DNA of 64,000 nucleotides from positions 1 through 64,000 of the forward strand of contig UCGV01000017.1 of NCBI GenBank assembly GCA_900471925.1, given 5' to 3'. The DNA is from Hyphomicrobiales bacterium. Lineage in GTDB: Bacteria; Pseudomonadota; Alphaproteobacteria; Rhizobiales; Rhizobiaceae. Below are positions 8,081-16,853 of the stretch, piece after piece. Each line of letters begins with the position of its first letter. Position 1 is the stretch's first letter. The notes under the pieces are model-generated. The model was not told the origin of the DNA and did not search any database. It was given only the letters and a program-made list of their open reading frames with translations. The position numbers and the translations under genes are program-made.

Positions 8081-9013
8081 ATGTTCATCACCAAGCCCCT
8101 AACGCCTGTTGAGGTACTAGCGGAGCTCCTTCAGAAGCGACCTGTAGCAATTGGCGAGACAAAGGCGTTCAAGTCTCTGCGGCATAATAAGCATCTTTGC
8201 CGTGCTTTTCGCGATAAAGTACGTTCAGTGCTCGAAGTCTACCGGGCATATCGCGCGGATTGTCAAGATATACAAGGAATGAGCGATCAAGGGATCGACG
8301 TGCTGTTACGTTATCAAATTGATATTGACGGCCTTGAAAAACGACAACTTGTTGGCCTGCAGCTCAAGAGCTACGCGGAGTTCGCTAACTACAAGTCCGG
8401 TAAAGATCCAGATTTCATCGGAAGGCTAAAAAATCAATATGCAGCCGCGACTCAAAGCGTGCGCGTCGATCATTTTTACCTAGTTCTCTGTACCGATGCC
8501 AGCGTACACGAAAGCGAGATACGGACAATCACTTCGGAACTCAAGGGATGGGATGGGCTCTCTATCATCACGCCAGAACAGGCGCTTTCTTTTTATGAAA
8601 TGTCGGAGGTAGACATTGAGACTAGTGTCATCCGTTCGATTTGCGGAAACGATCCCGTCCTCGTCGAAGCAAAGCGTTTTTTCAGGGATATGTCTGATTT
8701 CGAGTCCTACGCTCTGATCCAATTGCTCTGCAACGTCCACGCCGGCGAAAAGCTCATTACACCCGGCGAGTTCAGTGAGCTCCATGACAAATGGAATGAG
8801 ATCGACGGTTTTGGATCTGACGATCTCGGCACTGTGATCGAGGACTTTGAGACAAGTGGCTATCTAGAATACACTGGCCAGAACTACGAGATCGTGGCAG
8901 AGAAGATGCCGACGGTGCTAAGTGCGATCTACTTTGATATCCGTACCCGGCGCGATATTACTAGCGATATGGCTGCTGACTATCTCTGGCAACTGTTGGG
9001 ACTTGATGAATAA
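8081..9013 (+). CDS. restriction-endonuclease-like protein of unknown function
   Basis: A 310-residue protein not recognised by name. Around residues 65-100 it reads GIDVLLRYQIDI and then VGLQLKSYAEF, a D...QxK pattern that fits the catalytic core of the PD-(D/E)XK nuclease fold (with Q in place of D/E), as in Mrr-like enzymes. The rest is acidic and helical, with a winged-helix-like C-terminal part (residues 200-290). It has lower GC and more A/T-ending codons than the rep genes, suggesting recent acquisition. It stands alone between the repC remnant and the lysozyme-caspase cluster. Defence function is an inference. Confidence 0.5.
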   Translation: MFITKPLTPVEVLAELLQKRPVAIGETKAFKSLRHNKHLCRAFRDKVRSVLEVYRAYRADCQDIQGMSDQGIDVLLRYQIDIDGLEKRQLVGLQLKSYAEFANYKSGKDPDFIGRLKNQYAAATQSVRVDHFYLVLCTDASVHESEIRTITSELKGWDGLSIITPEQALSFYEMSEVDIETSVIRSICGNDPVLVEAKRFFRDMSDFESYALIQLLCNVHAGEKLITPGEFSELHDKWNEIDGFGSDDLGTVIEDFETSGYLEYTGQNYEIVAEKMPTVLSAIYFDIRTRRDITSDMAADYLWQLLGLDE

Positions 9014-9202
9014 CCGGCATCGCGGCGAACCTTAACCATCACACCCGCCTGATTGTATCGCGTCTTACAGGTCAGTTGCGATAGAGGGGAGGAACGCAAG
9101 ATATCGGGGCGGTGAGAGGACCACTGTCGCTTTTGGATTCAACGATTTCTAAAGTCCTGAGCGCGCCATCGAGCCCAGAAGCGGGAGGAGTCTTATGGTT
9201 AA

Positions 9203-10282
9203 TCAGTTCTTAAGATTGAAAAGACGCTCGTAATCGGTGCGAGCCAAAGGCAACCAGTTCATGTCGACGTCCTTTGAGATCTTCTTACCCGAACAGACAA
9301 AAACCGCCTCTGGCAGCGATCCATTCTCTGAGAATTGCCAGTAGTGACCGATACTGTACTCATCCCCATAAGCCGCACCGTAAGGTAGCGGTGGCATCGA
9401 CCATTTGGGGCTGCCACCTTGTACTGTCCAATTCTTGTCGTAAACAGGACCGCTATTATTGTATCTCGAGTTCCAAATTGCTTGCTCCTGGGCCAATTTC
9501 TTTCCATCAACTCCGAGGACTTGGTCCCACCATGCCCTTGAATTCGTGTAGATCACAACAGGCTTGCCGGTCTCAGCAGATACCTTGGCGATCCAACGCT
9601 TGGCGAGGTCGATAATCTGGTCGGAAGACATGGTGTACCACATGTCACAGAAATATCGACCGGAGCTGTCCTTGGTGAGCCGCGTTTTCGGACAAGCCTT
9701 GAACTCTTTCGTCCCGGGAGCGACCCTTTTGTTAGACCACTCGATGTCCACAATGGGCGATAGCTGTTGGCTTGTCTTGCCCCCGAAATCATCTAGGGCC
9801 GCCAAGAATGTATCGGCCTGCTTTTCCGCGCTGATTCCGGGCCGTAAGAAGTGATAGGCGCCGCGGTAAAGTTTACCGGTCTCATGCAATGGCTTTAGTT
9901 CCGTCCAGATCTTTCCGAAAGAAAGGTCCCGGCCGGCACCGTCGGAAGCCTTTGTCATGACGTAAACCAGCGGAAACGTCGTCATTGTATTCCAATCGAC
10001 CGAGCAGGAGCACTTTGGCGTGTCATATCCCGACTGTGTTCTGCAGGCGGGATCACGGTCCAGATCAACTGAATAGTGAGATAGATCAACTCCGAACGAG
10101 CCCCCAAATTTTTTCTGTTCACTTGGTGCAAATATGTAAGACGATCGGAGTTGAAAGGGCGTGCCAAGCCAAAATGGCCTGATCAGACGCGGATCGACCT
10201 CGTCTTGTGACTCCTGCGCTACCGCCCAGGTTCCGAGGCTTAGAATTGCTATGAGGCAGACCGAAAATAACGACACCCGCAT
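9203..10282 (-). CDS. secreted GH25 family lysozyme-like muramidase
   Basis: About 359 residues with a clear Sec signal peptide (MRVSLFSVCLIAILSL, cleavage near AVA-QES). The GH25 signature is present: FGVDLSHYS with the catalytic-type Asp near residue 66, and PIVDIEWSN with the Asp/Glu pair near 179-181, plus YRGAYHFLRPG and the YTNSRAWW strand. GH25 enzymes cleave the MurNAc-GlcNAc bond of peptidoglycan. An insert with cysteines (residues 81-94) between strands one and two is unusual. The ATG at 10282 has GGGGGGA just upstream and is preferred over a TTG at 10294. It is divergent from the collagen-like/caspase/trypsin/CHAP genes and probably belongs to the same exported system. Confidence 0.85.
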   Translation of the reverse strand: MRVSLFSVCLIAILSLGTWAVAQESQDEVDPRLIRPFWLGTPFQLRSSYIFAPSEQKKFGGSFGVDLSHYSVDLDRDPACRTQSGYDTPKCSCSVDWNTMTTFPLVYVMTKASDGAGRDLSFGKIWTELKPLHETGKLYRGAYHFLRPGISAEKQADTFLAALDDFGGKTSQQLSPIVDIEWSNKRVAPGTKEFKACPKTRLTKDSSGRYFCDMWYTMSSDQIIDLAKRWIAKVSAETGKPVVIYTNSRAWWDQVLGVDGKKLAQEQAIWNSRYNNSGPVYDKNWTVQGGSPKWSMPPLPYGAAYGDEYSIGHYWQFSENGSLPEAVFVCSGKKISKDVDMNWLPLARTDYERLFNLKN

Positions 10283-10529
10283 TTTTCCCCCCAATGCGAT
10301 ATAAGGTAGAGATGGAAGCTGTTATTGAGCCACGCGTCTGAAATATTTGGTAGTGGAACAGTACCACTCAAATCTATGTCACGTTCTGAAGCAAGCCTCT
10401 CGGTTGAACTTTTGTTCTCTCAAACTCTTGACGTAACTGAAAAACCGCACAAAACTCCTCGTCACTATACAAATTGACCCCGTTGGCTTGGCGCGCGAGT
10501 TTTTTTCGGATTGGTATAGGAAAACCTAC
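10283..10529. promoter_or_regulatory. divergent promoter region between the GH25 and collagen-like genes
   Basis: About 250 A/T-rich bases between two divergently transcribed exported-protein genes. It should carry both promoters. A TTGACG at 10430-10435 is a possible rightward -35 box, but I see no convincing -10 partner, so no site is fixed. Confidence 0.4.
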
Positions 10530-11531
10530 GTGAAAATTACTGCATCAGTTTTGATTTCTTTAATACTATTGGTTTCCGGAAAGGCATCCGGAGAAAATCT
10601 TAGCCCCAATTCAGTCACGGCCGCAGATGTATACGGGCAGCTGCAGAAAGCAGTAGATCTAACAAAGCTCCGACTGCGTGAATACCGGGTTCAGGGAACT
10701 ACTCCTCTTCGGTCAAGCTCGCTGGCCACTCGAAAACTTATCTTCGAACCAGGTTCAACGCTGTTCATCCCCGATGATCTTCTAGACAGTCCAATCTATC
10801 TGCTCGCCGACGAGATCGAATTGCAAGGCGACGCGAATATCGCCTGGGGCAAACGCGACGAGACGATGCCCCCTCCTTCGCGCCTAAAGGCACCCGACGG
10901 TGTCTGGGGAAGGGGTGAAGGAGCCAATGGCACGGATGGCGCACCGGGGCAGGCTGGAAATGTGGGATTTCCGGGCCGCTCTGGGCCAAGCTTGATTATC
11001 TTTGCAAAGAAAATCGGTCCGACCCCTGGGCACCTTAAGATTGATCTTTCGGGCGAAGCCGGCGGACCTGGCGGGCGGGGTCAAGATGGCGGACGCGGCG
11101 GCGATGGCGCTAGAGGTGTATCCGCATCGCAAAGCTTGTTCGACTGCAAACGAGGCCCAGGCGCCGGCGGAAATGGTGGAAATGGCGGAGACGGTGGGCC
11201 GGCGGGGCCGGGAGGCAGCGGTGGAGCCGGCGGTGATCTTCTCTTGGTTGGCCTCGAACCTGACGATGTCACGAAACTCCAAGTGACGTCCGAGGGTGGC
11301 AAGGGCGGCCCGCGAGGAGAGGTCGGAGCGCCGGGCCAACCTGGCGCTGGTGGCAGCGAGGGAGAGTTAGCACTGCCGTATTGCGGGTCCGCGCACAGGC
11401 TCGGGCAGCCTGGACGCCCCGGCAGCCCTAGCAGGGAGCAGAGTGCCGACGGTGTCGCCGGTCCCGACGGGCGATTGCAAGTCGTAGCGCCCGACGATCC
11501 GGTAATAGATGCTATTTTTGGGCCGAATTAA
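10530..11531 (+). CDS. exported collagen-like glycine-rich protein
   Basis: About 334 residues from the GTG at 10530, which gives a clean signal peptide (ITASVLISLILLVSGKASG); a TTG at 10488 would add 14 residues. After a beta-rich segment (residues 30-110: RKLIFEPGSTLFIPDDLL, IYLLADEIELQG) come long runs of Gly-X-Y-like repeats, such as GTDGAPGQAGNVGFPGRSGP, and poly-Gly-rich loops (GAGGNGGNGGDGGPAGPGGSGG). Such triple-helix or Gly-loop segments usually form extracellular rods or protease-resistant spacers. It abuts the caspase gene (stop at 11531, next start at 11532), so the two are co-translated. Function unknown; possibly a scaffold or substrate of the neighbouring proteases. Confidence 0.7.
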   Translation: MKITASVLISLILLVSGKASGENLSPNSVTAADVYGQLQKAVDLTKLRLREYRVQGTTPLRSSSLATRKLIFEPGSTLFIPDDLLDSPIYLLADEIELQGDANIAWGKRDETMPPPSRLKAPDGVWGRGEGANGTDGAPGQAGNVGFPGRSGPSLIIFAKKIGPTPGHLKIDLSGEAGGPGGRGQDGGRGGDGARGVSASQSLFDCKRGPGAGGNGGNGGDGGPAGPGGSGGAGGDLLLVGLEPDDVTKLQVTSEGGKGGPRGEVGAPGQPGAGGSEGELALPYCGSAHRLGQPGRPGSPSREQSADGVAGPDGRLQVVAPDDPVIDAIFGPN

Positions 11532-12560
11532 ATGGAAGCCCTCCGCTCAGCGAGATCTGCAATTGGCGTCGTTGCGATTTTCCTGAGTTTGACGATGTAT
11601 TTGCCTGCAACGGCCACCTCGCCAACAAACGAGGACCTCTCAAAAGCCGAGGAATTTCCTGTCCGGAAGCTCGCCCTCGTGATCGGCAATAGGGACTATA
11701 AGTACCTTCCGCGACTTGAAACAGGTGTCAGCGACGCTGAATTGATCAGCAAACGTCTTGCATCATTGCAGTTTGACGTAGTGGTTCGAACAAACATAGA
11801 ATACGACGACATAATTCGTGAATTCAAAGATCTTCGGAATCGAGCAATCCAGGCAGAAAGCCACGGTGTTCGTCCACTGGCGGTATTTTATTTCTCAGGC
11901 CACGGCTTCGTTACCTCCAGCAGGCAATTCATTACTGCCATTGACACACCTTCATCCGGGGCAGATGCGATACTGACGCGCAGCGCCGCAATTGCGACGC
12001 TCACCGATGATGTCGCGTCAAGGGCATTTCTGGTTTCGCTTATCGATGCCTGTCGATCGGATCTGGGACTGGGACGTTCTTCTGGCGCAGGCAGAGTATC
12101 CGATACCATCGATTACCCGACAGCGGCTTCCGCAAATGCCGGGCTCGGCTCCCAGCGGAACGACCAGCCGGACAATAACGATCAGAGGTATCTTCTCGGC
12201 TTTGCTAACAAACTTGGCGAGCCGGTTGTAGGATCAGTCTCTTGGAACGACAAGAATAGTCCCTATACCACGTTCCTCGACCAGCATATCGGGAGCGGCT
12301 TCGATGTGGAGCACGATCTCGACTCAACCGGAGATAGTCTACATGATCTCCTTCCAACCTATAGTCCTGAATTCGTCTCGTCTCTCCGAGGCAACGTCTT
12401 TCTGGATTTTCCACCGGCGACGCTGACTGCAATGCACTCGGAATGGACGAAAGCGATACAAAATCCGACCGAACGGACAATGGCAGAGTTCCGGCGGAGC
12501 TATTTGAACGGCCCGTTGGCCTATAAGGCGGACGAATGGATCAAGGCCCTCCAAAACTGA
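11532..12560 (+). CDS. exported caspase-fold (C14) peptidase
   Basis: A 342-residue protein with an N-terminal hydrophobic signal (residues 8-30) and then a caspase p20 domain: RKLALVIGNRDYKYLPRL, the catalytic His in YFSGHGF (His124) and the catalytic Cys in LIDACRSD (Cys174). Prokaryotic relatives (metacaspase or orthocaspase type) usually cut after Arg or Lys. The region after residue 190 looks like the p10 part and a helical tail. Bacterial caspases in defence systems are normally cytosolic, so a signal sequence on this one is unusual. It starts one base after the collagen-like gene and overlaps the trypsin gene by 25 bases, a tight operon. Confidence 0.85.
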   Translation: MEALRSARSAIGVVAIFLSLTMYLPATATSPTNEDLSKAEEFPVRKLALVIGNRDYKYLPRLETGVSDAELISKRLASLQFDVVVRTNIEYDDIIREFKDLRNRAIQAESHGVRPLAVFYFSGHGFVTSSRQFITAIDTPSSGADAILTRSAAIATLTDDVASRAFLVSLIDACRSDLGLGRSSGAGRVSDTIDYPTAASANAGLGSQRNDQPDNNDQRYLLGFANKLGEPVVGSVSWNDKNSPYTTFLDQHIGSGFDVEHDLDSTGDSLHDLLPTYSPEFVSSLRGNVFLDFPPATLTAMHSEWTKAIQNPTERTMAEFRRSYLNGPLAYKADEWIKALQN

Positions 12561-13399
12561 TCGTTTTGATGTTGATGATACTGTTCTCGGCGGCGGGTGC
12601 GGCGTTTCCTCAATCGCCCAAACCCCTCGAGTTCGAGGCAGCGCAGAAACATTGGCTTGCGCGAGATCAAGACAATAGGAAGGTCGTCGGCGGTGTAGCT
12701 GCCTCTGAAGCCGATCACAAATGGCAAGTCGGATTGCTAAGATCGAGTATTCCCGACGACTACTATGCTCTTTATTGTTCTGGATCGCTTGTAGGCCCCA
12801 ACATCGTGCTGAGCGCTGCTCACTGTCTGTTAAATCTTGAACCGAGTGAAATCAGCGTTCTAGTGGGGGCGAGCAAGTTGGATGGTAGTGGCGTTCGTGT
12901 CGGCGTTGAAAAAATTGAGTTGAACCCGGCGTATGACATAAACAAGCTGGATGCGGATATAGCACGGGTAACGTTGAAAGAGGACGTTACTGCTCCCGCA
13001 ATTCGCGTCGCTAGCGAAGCCGACGAAACCCGTGAATTTAAGGCAAACAATAGCTTATCCGTTTCCGGCTGGGGCGTATTCGACACACAACTGGATCAAA
13101 AGAGCTCGCAATTACTCGAGACTAGCGTTCCTTTTCAGCCAAGAAAGCTCTGCAATAGTGCGGAATCCTACGACAACATGATCACGCCGAACATGTTTTG
13201 CGCAGGTTATTTGGCAGGGGGCTCGGATGCCTGCACATTCGACAGCGGCGGACCGATCACCGTGGGAACTGGGAAGAAGCGTAAACTTATCGGAATTGTG
13301 AGTTTCGGTGAAGACTGCGGAAAGCCGAAAAAATTCGGGGTTTATACGCGTGTTGTCCCTTTCAGAAATTGGGCTCTCGCGCAAACGGCAGCGAAATAG
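12536..13399 (+). CDS. exported trypsin-like serine protease, zymogen form
   Basis: A 287-residue S1-family protease. Signal peptide: residues 8-23 (LIVLMLMILFSAAGAA). A short pro-region ends in DNRK-VVGGV (Lys49/Val50), the classic trypsinogen activation site. Catalytic triad: His96 (SAAHC), Asp141 (DADIA), Ser237 (DSGGP). The S1-pocket Asp is present (Asp231), predicting Arg/Lys specificity. In the sequence DACTFDSGGP, the oxyanion-hole Gly (chymotrypsin 193) is replaced by Phe, which could lower activity or require activation. It overlaps the caspase stop. A caspase that cuts after Lys/Arg could activate it; this is inferred. Confidence 0.9.
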   Translation: MDQGPPKLIVLMLMILFSAAGAAFPQSPKPLEFEAAQKHWLARDQDNRKVVGGVAASEADHKWQVGLLRSSIPDDYYALYCSGSLVGPNIVLSAAHCLLNLEPSEISVLVGASKLDGSGVRVGVEKIELNPAYDINKLDADIARVTLKEDVTAPAIRVASEADETREFKANNSLSVSGWGVFDTQLDQKSSQLLETSVPFQPRKLCNSAESYDNMITPNMFCAGYLAGGSDACTFDSGGPITVGTGKKRKLIGIVSFGEDCGKPKKFGVYTRVVPFRNWALAQTAAK

Positions 13400-13429
13400 G
13401 TGCCGGTCGTTCGGCAGTAGGAGGAGAAA

Positions 13430-14143
13430 TTGATCACACGTCGGGCTGCAATAATCGGTGCACTTTTGTTTCCGAGCACATTGGCGCTCGCTGATGGCGG
13501 CGACAACGAATACCGTGAATATGCTTTCGAGGATTATTTTTCTCGTTTTTTGCGAGGGAGGGATCCAAGCGTGGCGCAAGACATCAAACAGGCGGAATCC
13601 ATAGCCGCTTCAATGCCCAAGGATAGTCCTTATCACATCATGCAGGAACTTTCGAAAATCTCCGAAAGGGGATCGACGGGTGAAGCATTCAACACGCGTT
13701 GGAAACGGATCGCCAACCCGCTGATCGTGTTGTTTTTCCACGATATCGGCTACAAGAAGACACCATATCCAGGTGATTGCACGCCGTGGTGCGCGGCCAC
13801 CGTATCCTGGTGTTTGCAGCGCGCCGGAAAGAAAATTGCAAAAGATCCGGCGTCGTCCCAGAGTTATTTGAAGTACGGGCTCCCAGTTGCGAAACCCCAG
13901 ATTGGCGATCTTTGCGTTTTCACGGATGTCGGAAATCCGAGCAATGGCCACGTGGGTTTCTTCGTCAGTGCTACAGAAGAAAACGTCACCATAATTGGCG
14001 GCAATCAGTCCGGACAATCGACCACGAACTGTGGCCCTGGTTACCGGCAGAGCATCGTCAACGTCACAGAGTTGCCAATCAATAAAAAGCGCGATCGATC
14101 GGTGGGTGTGCATTATTTGGCCACTATAAGGCGGCCGGCCTAG
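13430..14143 (+). CDS. exported CHAP-type peptidoglycan amidase/endopeptidase
   Basis: A 237-residue protein starting at a TTG with a strong GGAGGAG ribosome site. The N-terminus (MITRRAAIIGALLFPSTLALA) is a signal peptide, with twin Arg suggesting possible Tat export. The C-terminal half is a CHAP/NlpC-P60-like domain: TPWCAATVSWCLQ with catalytic Cys121, and NGHVGFFV with catalytic His174, then IIGGNQSGQS. Such enzymes cleave peptide stems or amide bonds in peptidoglycan. It is the last gene of the collagen-caspase-trypsin unit. With the divergent GH25 enzyme the cluster has both a glycan-cutting and a peptide-cutting activity. Confidence 0.85.
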   Translation: MITRRAAIIGALLFPSTLALADGGDNEYREYAFEDYFSRFLRGRDPSVAQDIKQAESIAASMPKDSPYHIMQELSKISERGSTGEAFNTRWKRIANPLIVLFFHDIGYKKTPYPGDCTPWCAATVSWCLQRAGKKIAKDPASSQSYLKYGLPVAKPQIGDLCVFTDVGNPSNGHVGFFVSATEENVTIIGGNQSGQSTTNCGPGYRQSIVNVTELPINKKRDRSVGVHYLATIRRPA

Positions 14144-14201
14144 CGTATGCTTCTTTGAACGCAGTCTTAAAACGACCTACGGAAGCTTGGCAACTCGATC
14201 G

Positions 14202-15350
14202 CTACAGCATGCGCGCTGCGCGTCCGCTGCGCCGCGTCGCATCATTATAGTAACTCGAGGCCTGCTGTACAGACCGATGGCGCGACTGTTCCATCGCTTC
14301 GGGTAGCGGAATACCGCGGTTGGCGGCCTCTGTCAGATAGCCTGACCGTAAGCCGTGTGCCGAATACTCCCCAACATCCAACCCAGCCAGTTCCACCCGC
14401 TGCTTGATGATCGCGTTGACCGACTGCGGATCGATTGCCCGTTTCGAAACCGTCCCCCATCGCCCGATCGCCCGAAACACACTGCCATTGTCGATCTTAG
14501 CAGCCTGCAACCAGGCGATGAGCGCCTCTACCGGCCGACCGGTCAGATAGACGATATCGTCCTGCTCGCCGGTGGTGGTTTTGGTACGGCCGAGATGGAT
14601 GGCGAGAGAGGGGAGGGGAGGGCCGTCCGGCACCTCGATCGGCGGCTCTACGGTCAGCTGTTCGCGGCGCAGCCCGGCAATCTCGCTGCGCCGGCGGCCA
14701 CCGGAGGCAAAGGCGACCATCAGGATCGCCCGGTCACGCAGATCGCGCAGACTGTCGGTCGCGCATGTCGCCAGCAGTTTTGCCAGCACGTCACCGGTGA
14801 CCGCCTTGGCGCTCTTGCGAAGACGTTGTCTTGGCGCGGCTCGGATCGCCAGCCGAATGGCTGATTTAAGGGCAGGCGAGGCGAAGGCGCCGTCGAAACC
14901 GCGCCATTTGCTCAGGGTCGACCAGTTCGCCAACCGCCGGCGTACCGTCGCCGGTGCGTGCGGGCCGACGGATCTGAGGATTCCTTGGCTACGCAAGTTT
15001 TCGTCGACGTCGACCGGCATGCCGTGATCGGGATCGGTCTCCCGCCGCCGCGGGTCCCAAAGGTGATGGGCGACGAATTTCAGCAGCAGCGCCTCGGGTG
15101 CCGGCCAAGGGAGAGAGTGCCGGGTTACGGCCAAGCTCCAGGCTTCGAGATAGGCGAGATCCGAGGTCAGCGCGCGCAGTGTATTGTCGCCCATGCCCTG
15201 GTTGACGAGATGGCGCAGCGTTTCGACATCTTGGTCTGTCAGAAGCTCGGCCAATTCGTCGCGGCGCTCCAACGGCAGCACGGCGGCAATGGTGTCGAGT
15301 TCTTCGGCGCGTCGCTCGACGGCGGTGAGTGGTGTCTTGGGTTTGGCCAC
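14202..15350 (-). CDS. tyrosine recombinase (phage-type integrase)
   Basis: A 382-residue site-specific recombinase. The N-terminal SAM-like core-binding domain spans about residues 50-170; the catalytic domain contains the first Arg in ASGGRRRSEIAGLR, then HGLR in EYSAHGLRSGYLTEAA, and SRHRSVQQASSYY with the nucleophile Tyr near residue 368. Length and layout match plasmid and genomic-island integrases of rhizobia. It faces away from the defence island that follows and might have inserted the neighbouring DNA. The inverted repeat at 15433-15465 lies just upstream and could be an operator or core site. Confidence 0.92.
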   Translation of the reverse strand: MAKPKTPLTAVERRAEELDTIAAVLPLERRDELAELLTDQDVETLRHLVNQGMGDNTLRALTSDLAYLEAWSLAVTRHSLPWPAPEALLLKFVAHHLWDPRRRETDPDHGMPVDVDENLRSQGILRSVGPHAPATVRRRLANWSTLSKWRGFDGAFASPALKSAIRLAIRAAPRQRLRKSAKAVTGDVLAKLLATCATDSLRDLRDRAILMVAFASGGRRRSEIAGLRREQLTVEPPIEVPDGPPLPSLAIHLGRTKTTTGEQDDIVYLTGRPVEALIAWLQAAKIDNGSVFRAIGRWGTVSKRAIDPQSVNAIIKQRVELAGLDVGEYSAHGLRSGYLTEAANRGIPLPEAMEQSRHRSVQQASSYYNDATRRSGRAARML

Positions 15351-15432
15351 TGACGCTCCAAAAACGCGGTTTTCAGCGGCCTCTGAGACCGTGATTTGCC
15401 CCGATTCTTTCTGATTTGCGACTCCGGATCAA

Positions 15433-15465
15433 CTACCATCGATAAACGTTGGTTATCGATAGTAG
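15433..15465. repeat. inverted repeat upstream of the integrase gene
   Basis: Two 15-base arms, CTACCATCGATAAAC and GGTTATCGATAGTAG, separated by GTT; 13 of 15 positions pair. The arms share ATCGATAA, a half-site reminiscent of recombinase or repressor sites. It sits between the divergent integrase and DUF1612 genes, so it is either an operator for both or a recombination site. The sequence does not decide between these. Confidence 0.6.
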
Positions 15466-15539
15466 ATAGCCACACCAGCATTCATACGCACTGGCGAACC
15501 ATAAAATTTAGATAGAGTTCGTTTAGCAAATCATTTACC

Positions 15540-16688
15540 ATGATTTCAATGGCTTATGATCTCTCGAAAATCAGCATGACGGCCCTGATACGGCCCGCTT
15601 TCGACGCCGGTCTCGCGCTAACGCGACTGGACGAGCGGATAGCGCGTTCGCCGGTCGGCGCGGGTTGGATCGAACGGTCCCAATTCACCGACGCCTGTGC
15701 CTCGCTGTGGATCGACGGCGAGCTCGTCCATCTCGAAGACCTCGTCCTCCACGACCACACCCGCGATATTCGCACACCGACCCATGAGCTGACAATCGCC
15801 CGCGACGTGCTGCGCACCCGCCGGCGGATCGCGGCGCAGTCGCCGGATTGGGCGTTGTCGACAGAGGGTATCCGAACTTTGCGACAGGCGTCGGACAGCA
15901 ATCCGGTCGACGCTGAGGTGATGGAGCCGGCGGGCGTCATTCGGCCGGCGGTCGCGATCGATCCGGAAGGGGAGGGGGACGACTTCGACGACATCGAAAA
16001 TCTACGTGGCGTTGACTATGCCGCCATCGATGCGGTGCTCGCCCGATTAGAAGCCGCGATCGAGAGTGCAACACGGCTTGGCGGCGCCGGAGGCAACAGG
16101 GCTGCCGAAAAAGATCCGATAATCTACGATCTCGACTGGGACGAGGATGCCCGGCTCGACGAATGGCGTGCGGTGTTGCGCCAAGCCGAACATCTACCGG
16201 TGGCGCTGCAGGCGATCGTTGCTCTCGATGCATGGAACGAGTTGTCCGTCCTTCAGCACGCGCCCTGGCTCGGCCGGCTGTTTTGCGCCTCGATCCTGCG
16301 CCAGGCCGGTATCACCACCGGTGCCCATCTCGGCGCCATCAATTTGGGCCTGAAAACCATTCCGGTCGATCGCCGCCGTCATCGCGACCGGGACACCCGG
16401 CTGCTCGCCATCGCCCATGGACTTTTGGCGGCCGCCGAGATCGGAATGAAAGAGCATGACCGGCTGACGCTGGCTCGGCAGATGATGGATCGGAAGTTGT
16501 CGGGACGACGAACGTCTTCGAAATTGCCGGAGCTGGTCGAGTTGGTGATGGCAAAGCCGCTGGTGTCGGCCGGGATGGTGGCGAAGACGCTCGATGTCAC
16601 GCCGCAGGCGGCGCGGCGGATCGTTGCTGAGCTCGGCCTGCGGGAGATGACGGGGAGGGGGAGGTTTCGGGCGTGGGGAATCTTTTGA
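15540..16688 (+). CDS. RHE_PE00001-family protein (DUF1612 with helix-turn-helix)
   Basis: 382 residues. The N-terminus ([65 protein letters not shown]) and the C-terminal HTH ([41 protein letters not shown]) are the two recognisable parts of the DUF1612/HTH_DUF1612 family, found repeatedly on rhizobial plasmids near Rep and integrase genes. The central linker (residues 130-190) is acidic. The family has no established function; the HTH suggests a plasmid-borne DNA-binding regulator. An ATG at 15549 is an equally good start. Confidence 0.85.
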   Translation: MISMAYDLSKISMTALIRPAFDAGLALTRLDERIARSPVGAGWIERSQFTDACASLWIDGELVHLEDLVLHDHTRDIRTPTHELTIARDVLRTRRRIAAQSPDWALSTEGIRTLRQASDSNPVDAEVMEPAGVIRPAVAIDPEGEGDDFDDIENLRGVDYAAIDAVLARLEAAIESATRLGGAGGNRAAEKDPIIYDLDWDEDARLDEWRAVLRQAEHLPVALQAIVALDAWNELSVLQHAPWLGRLFCASILRQAGITTGAHLGAINLGLKTIPVDRRRHRDRDTRLLAIAHGLLAAAEIGMKEHDRLTLARQMMDRKLSGRRTSSKLPELVELVMAKPLVSAGMVAKTLDVTPQAARRIVAELGLREMTGRGRFRAWGIF

Positions 16689-16853
16689 ATTGGCAACACG
16701 ATCGAGTTGCAAATGACGACGTGTGCCGCTTTCTGAGGTGCCCGGACGATAGCCCTTGGCGACCGAATTCGGTCAGGGTAGCTTGGGCGAACGTCGTCGG
16801 ACGAAGTGTTAATCCAGGAGCTCACGCGGGAGAGCACTTTTTGTCGAGGAAGC

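Noticed and set aside
10884-11339. Open frames on the minus strand of the Gly-rich gene, rich in Pro and Arg
   Set aside because: They are produced by the Gly repeats of the sense strand.
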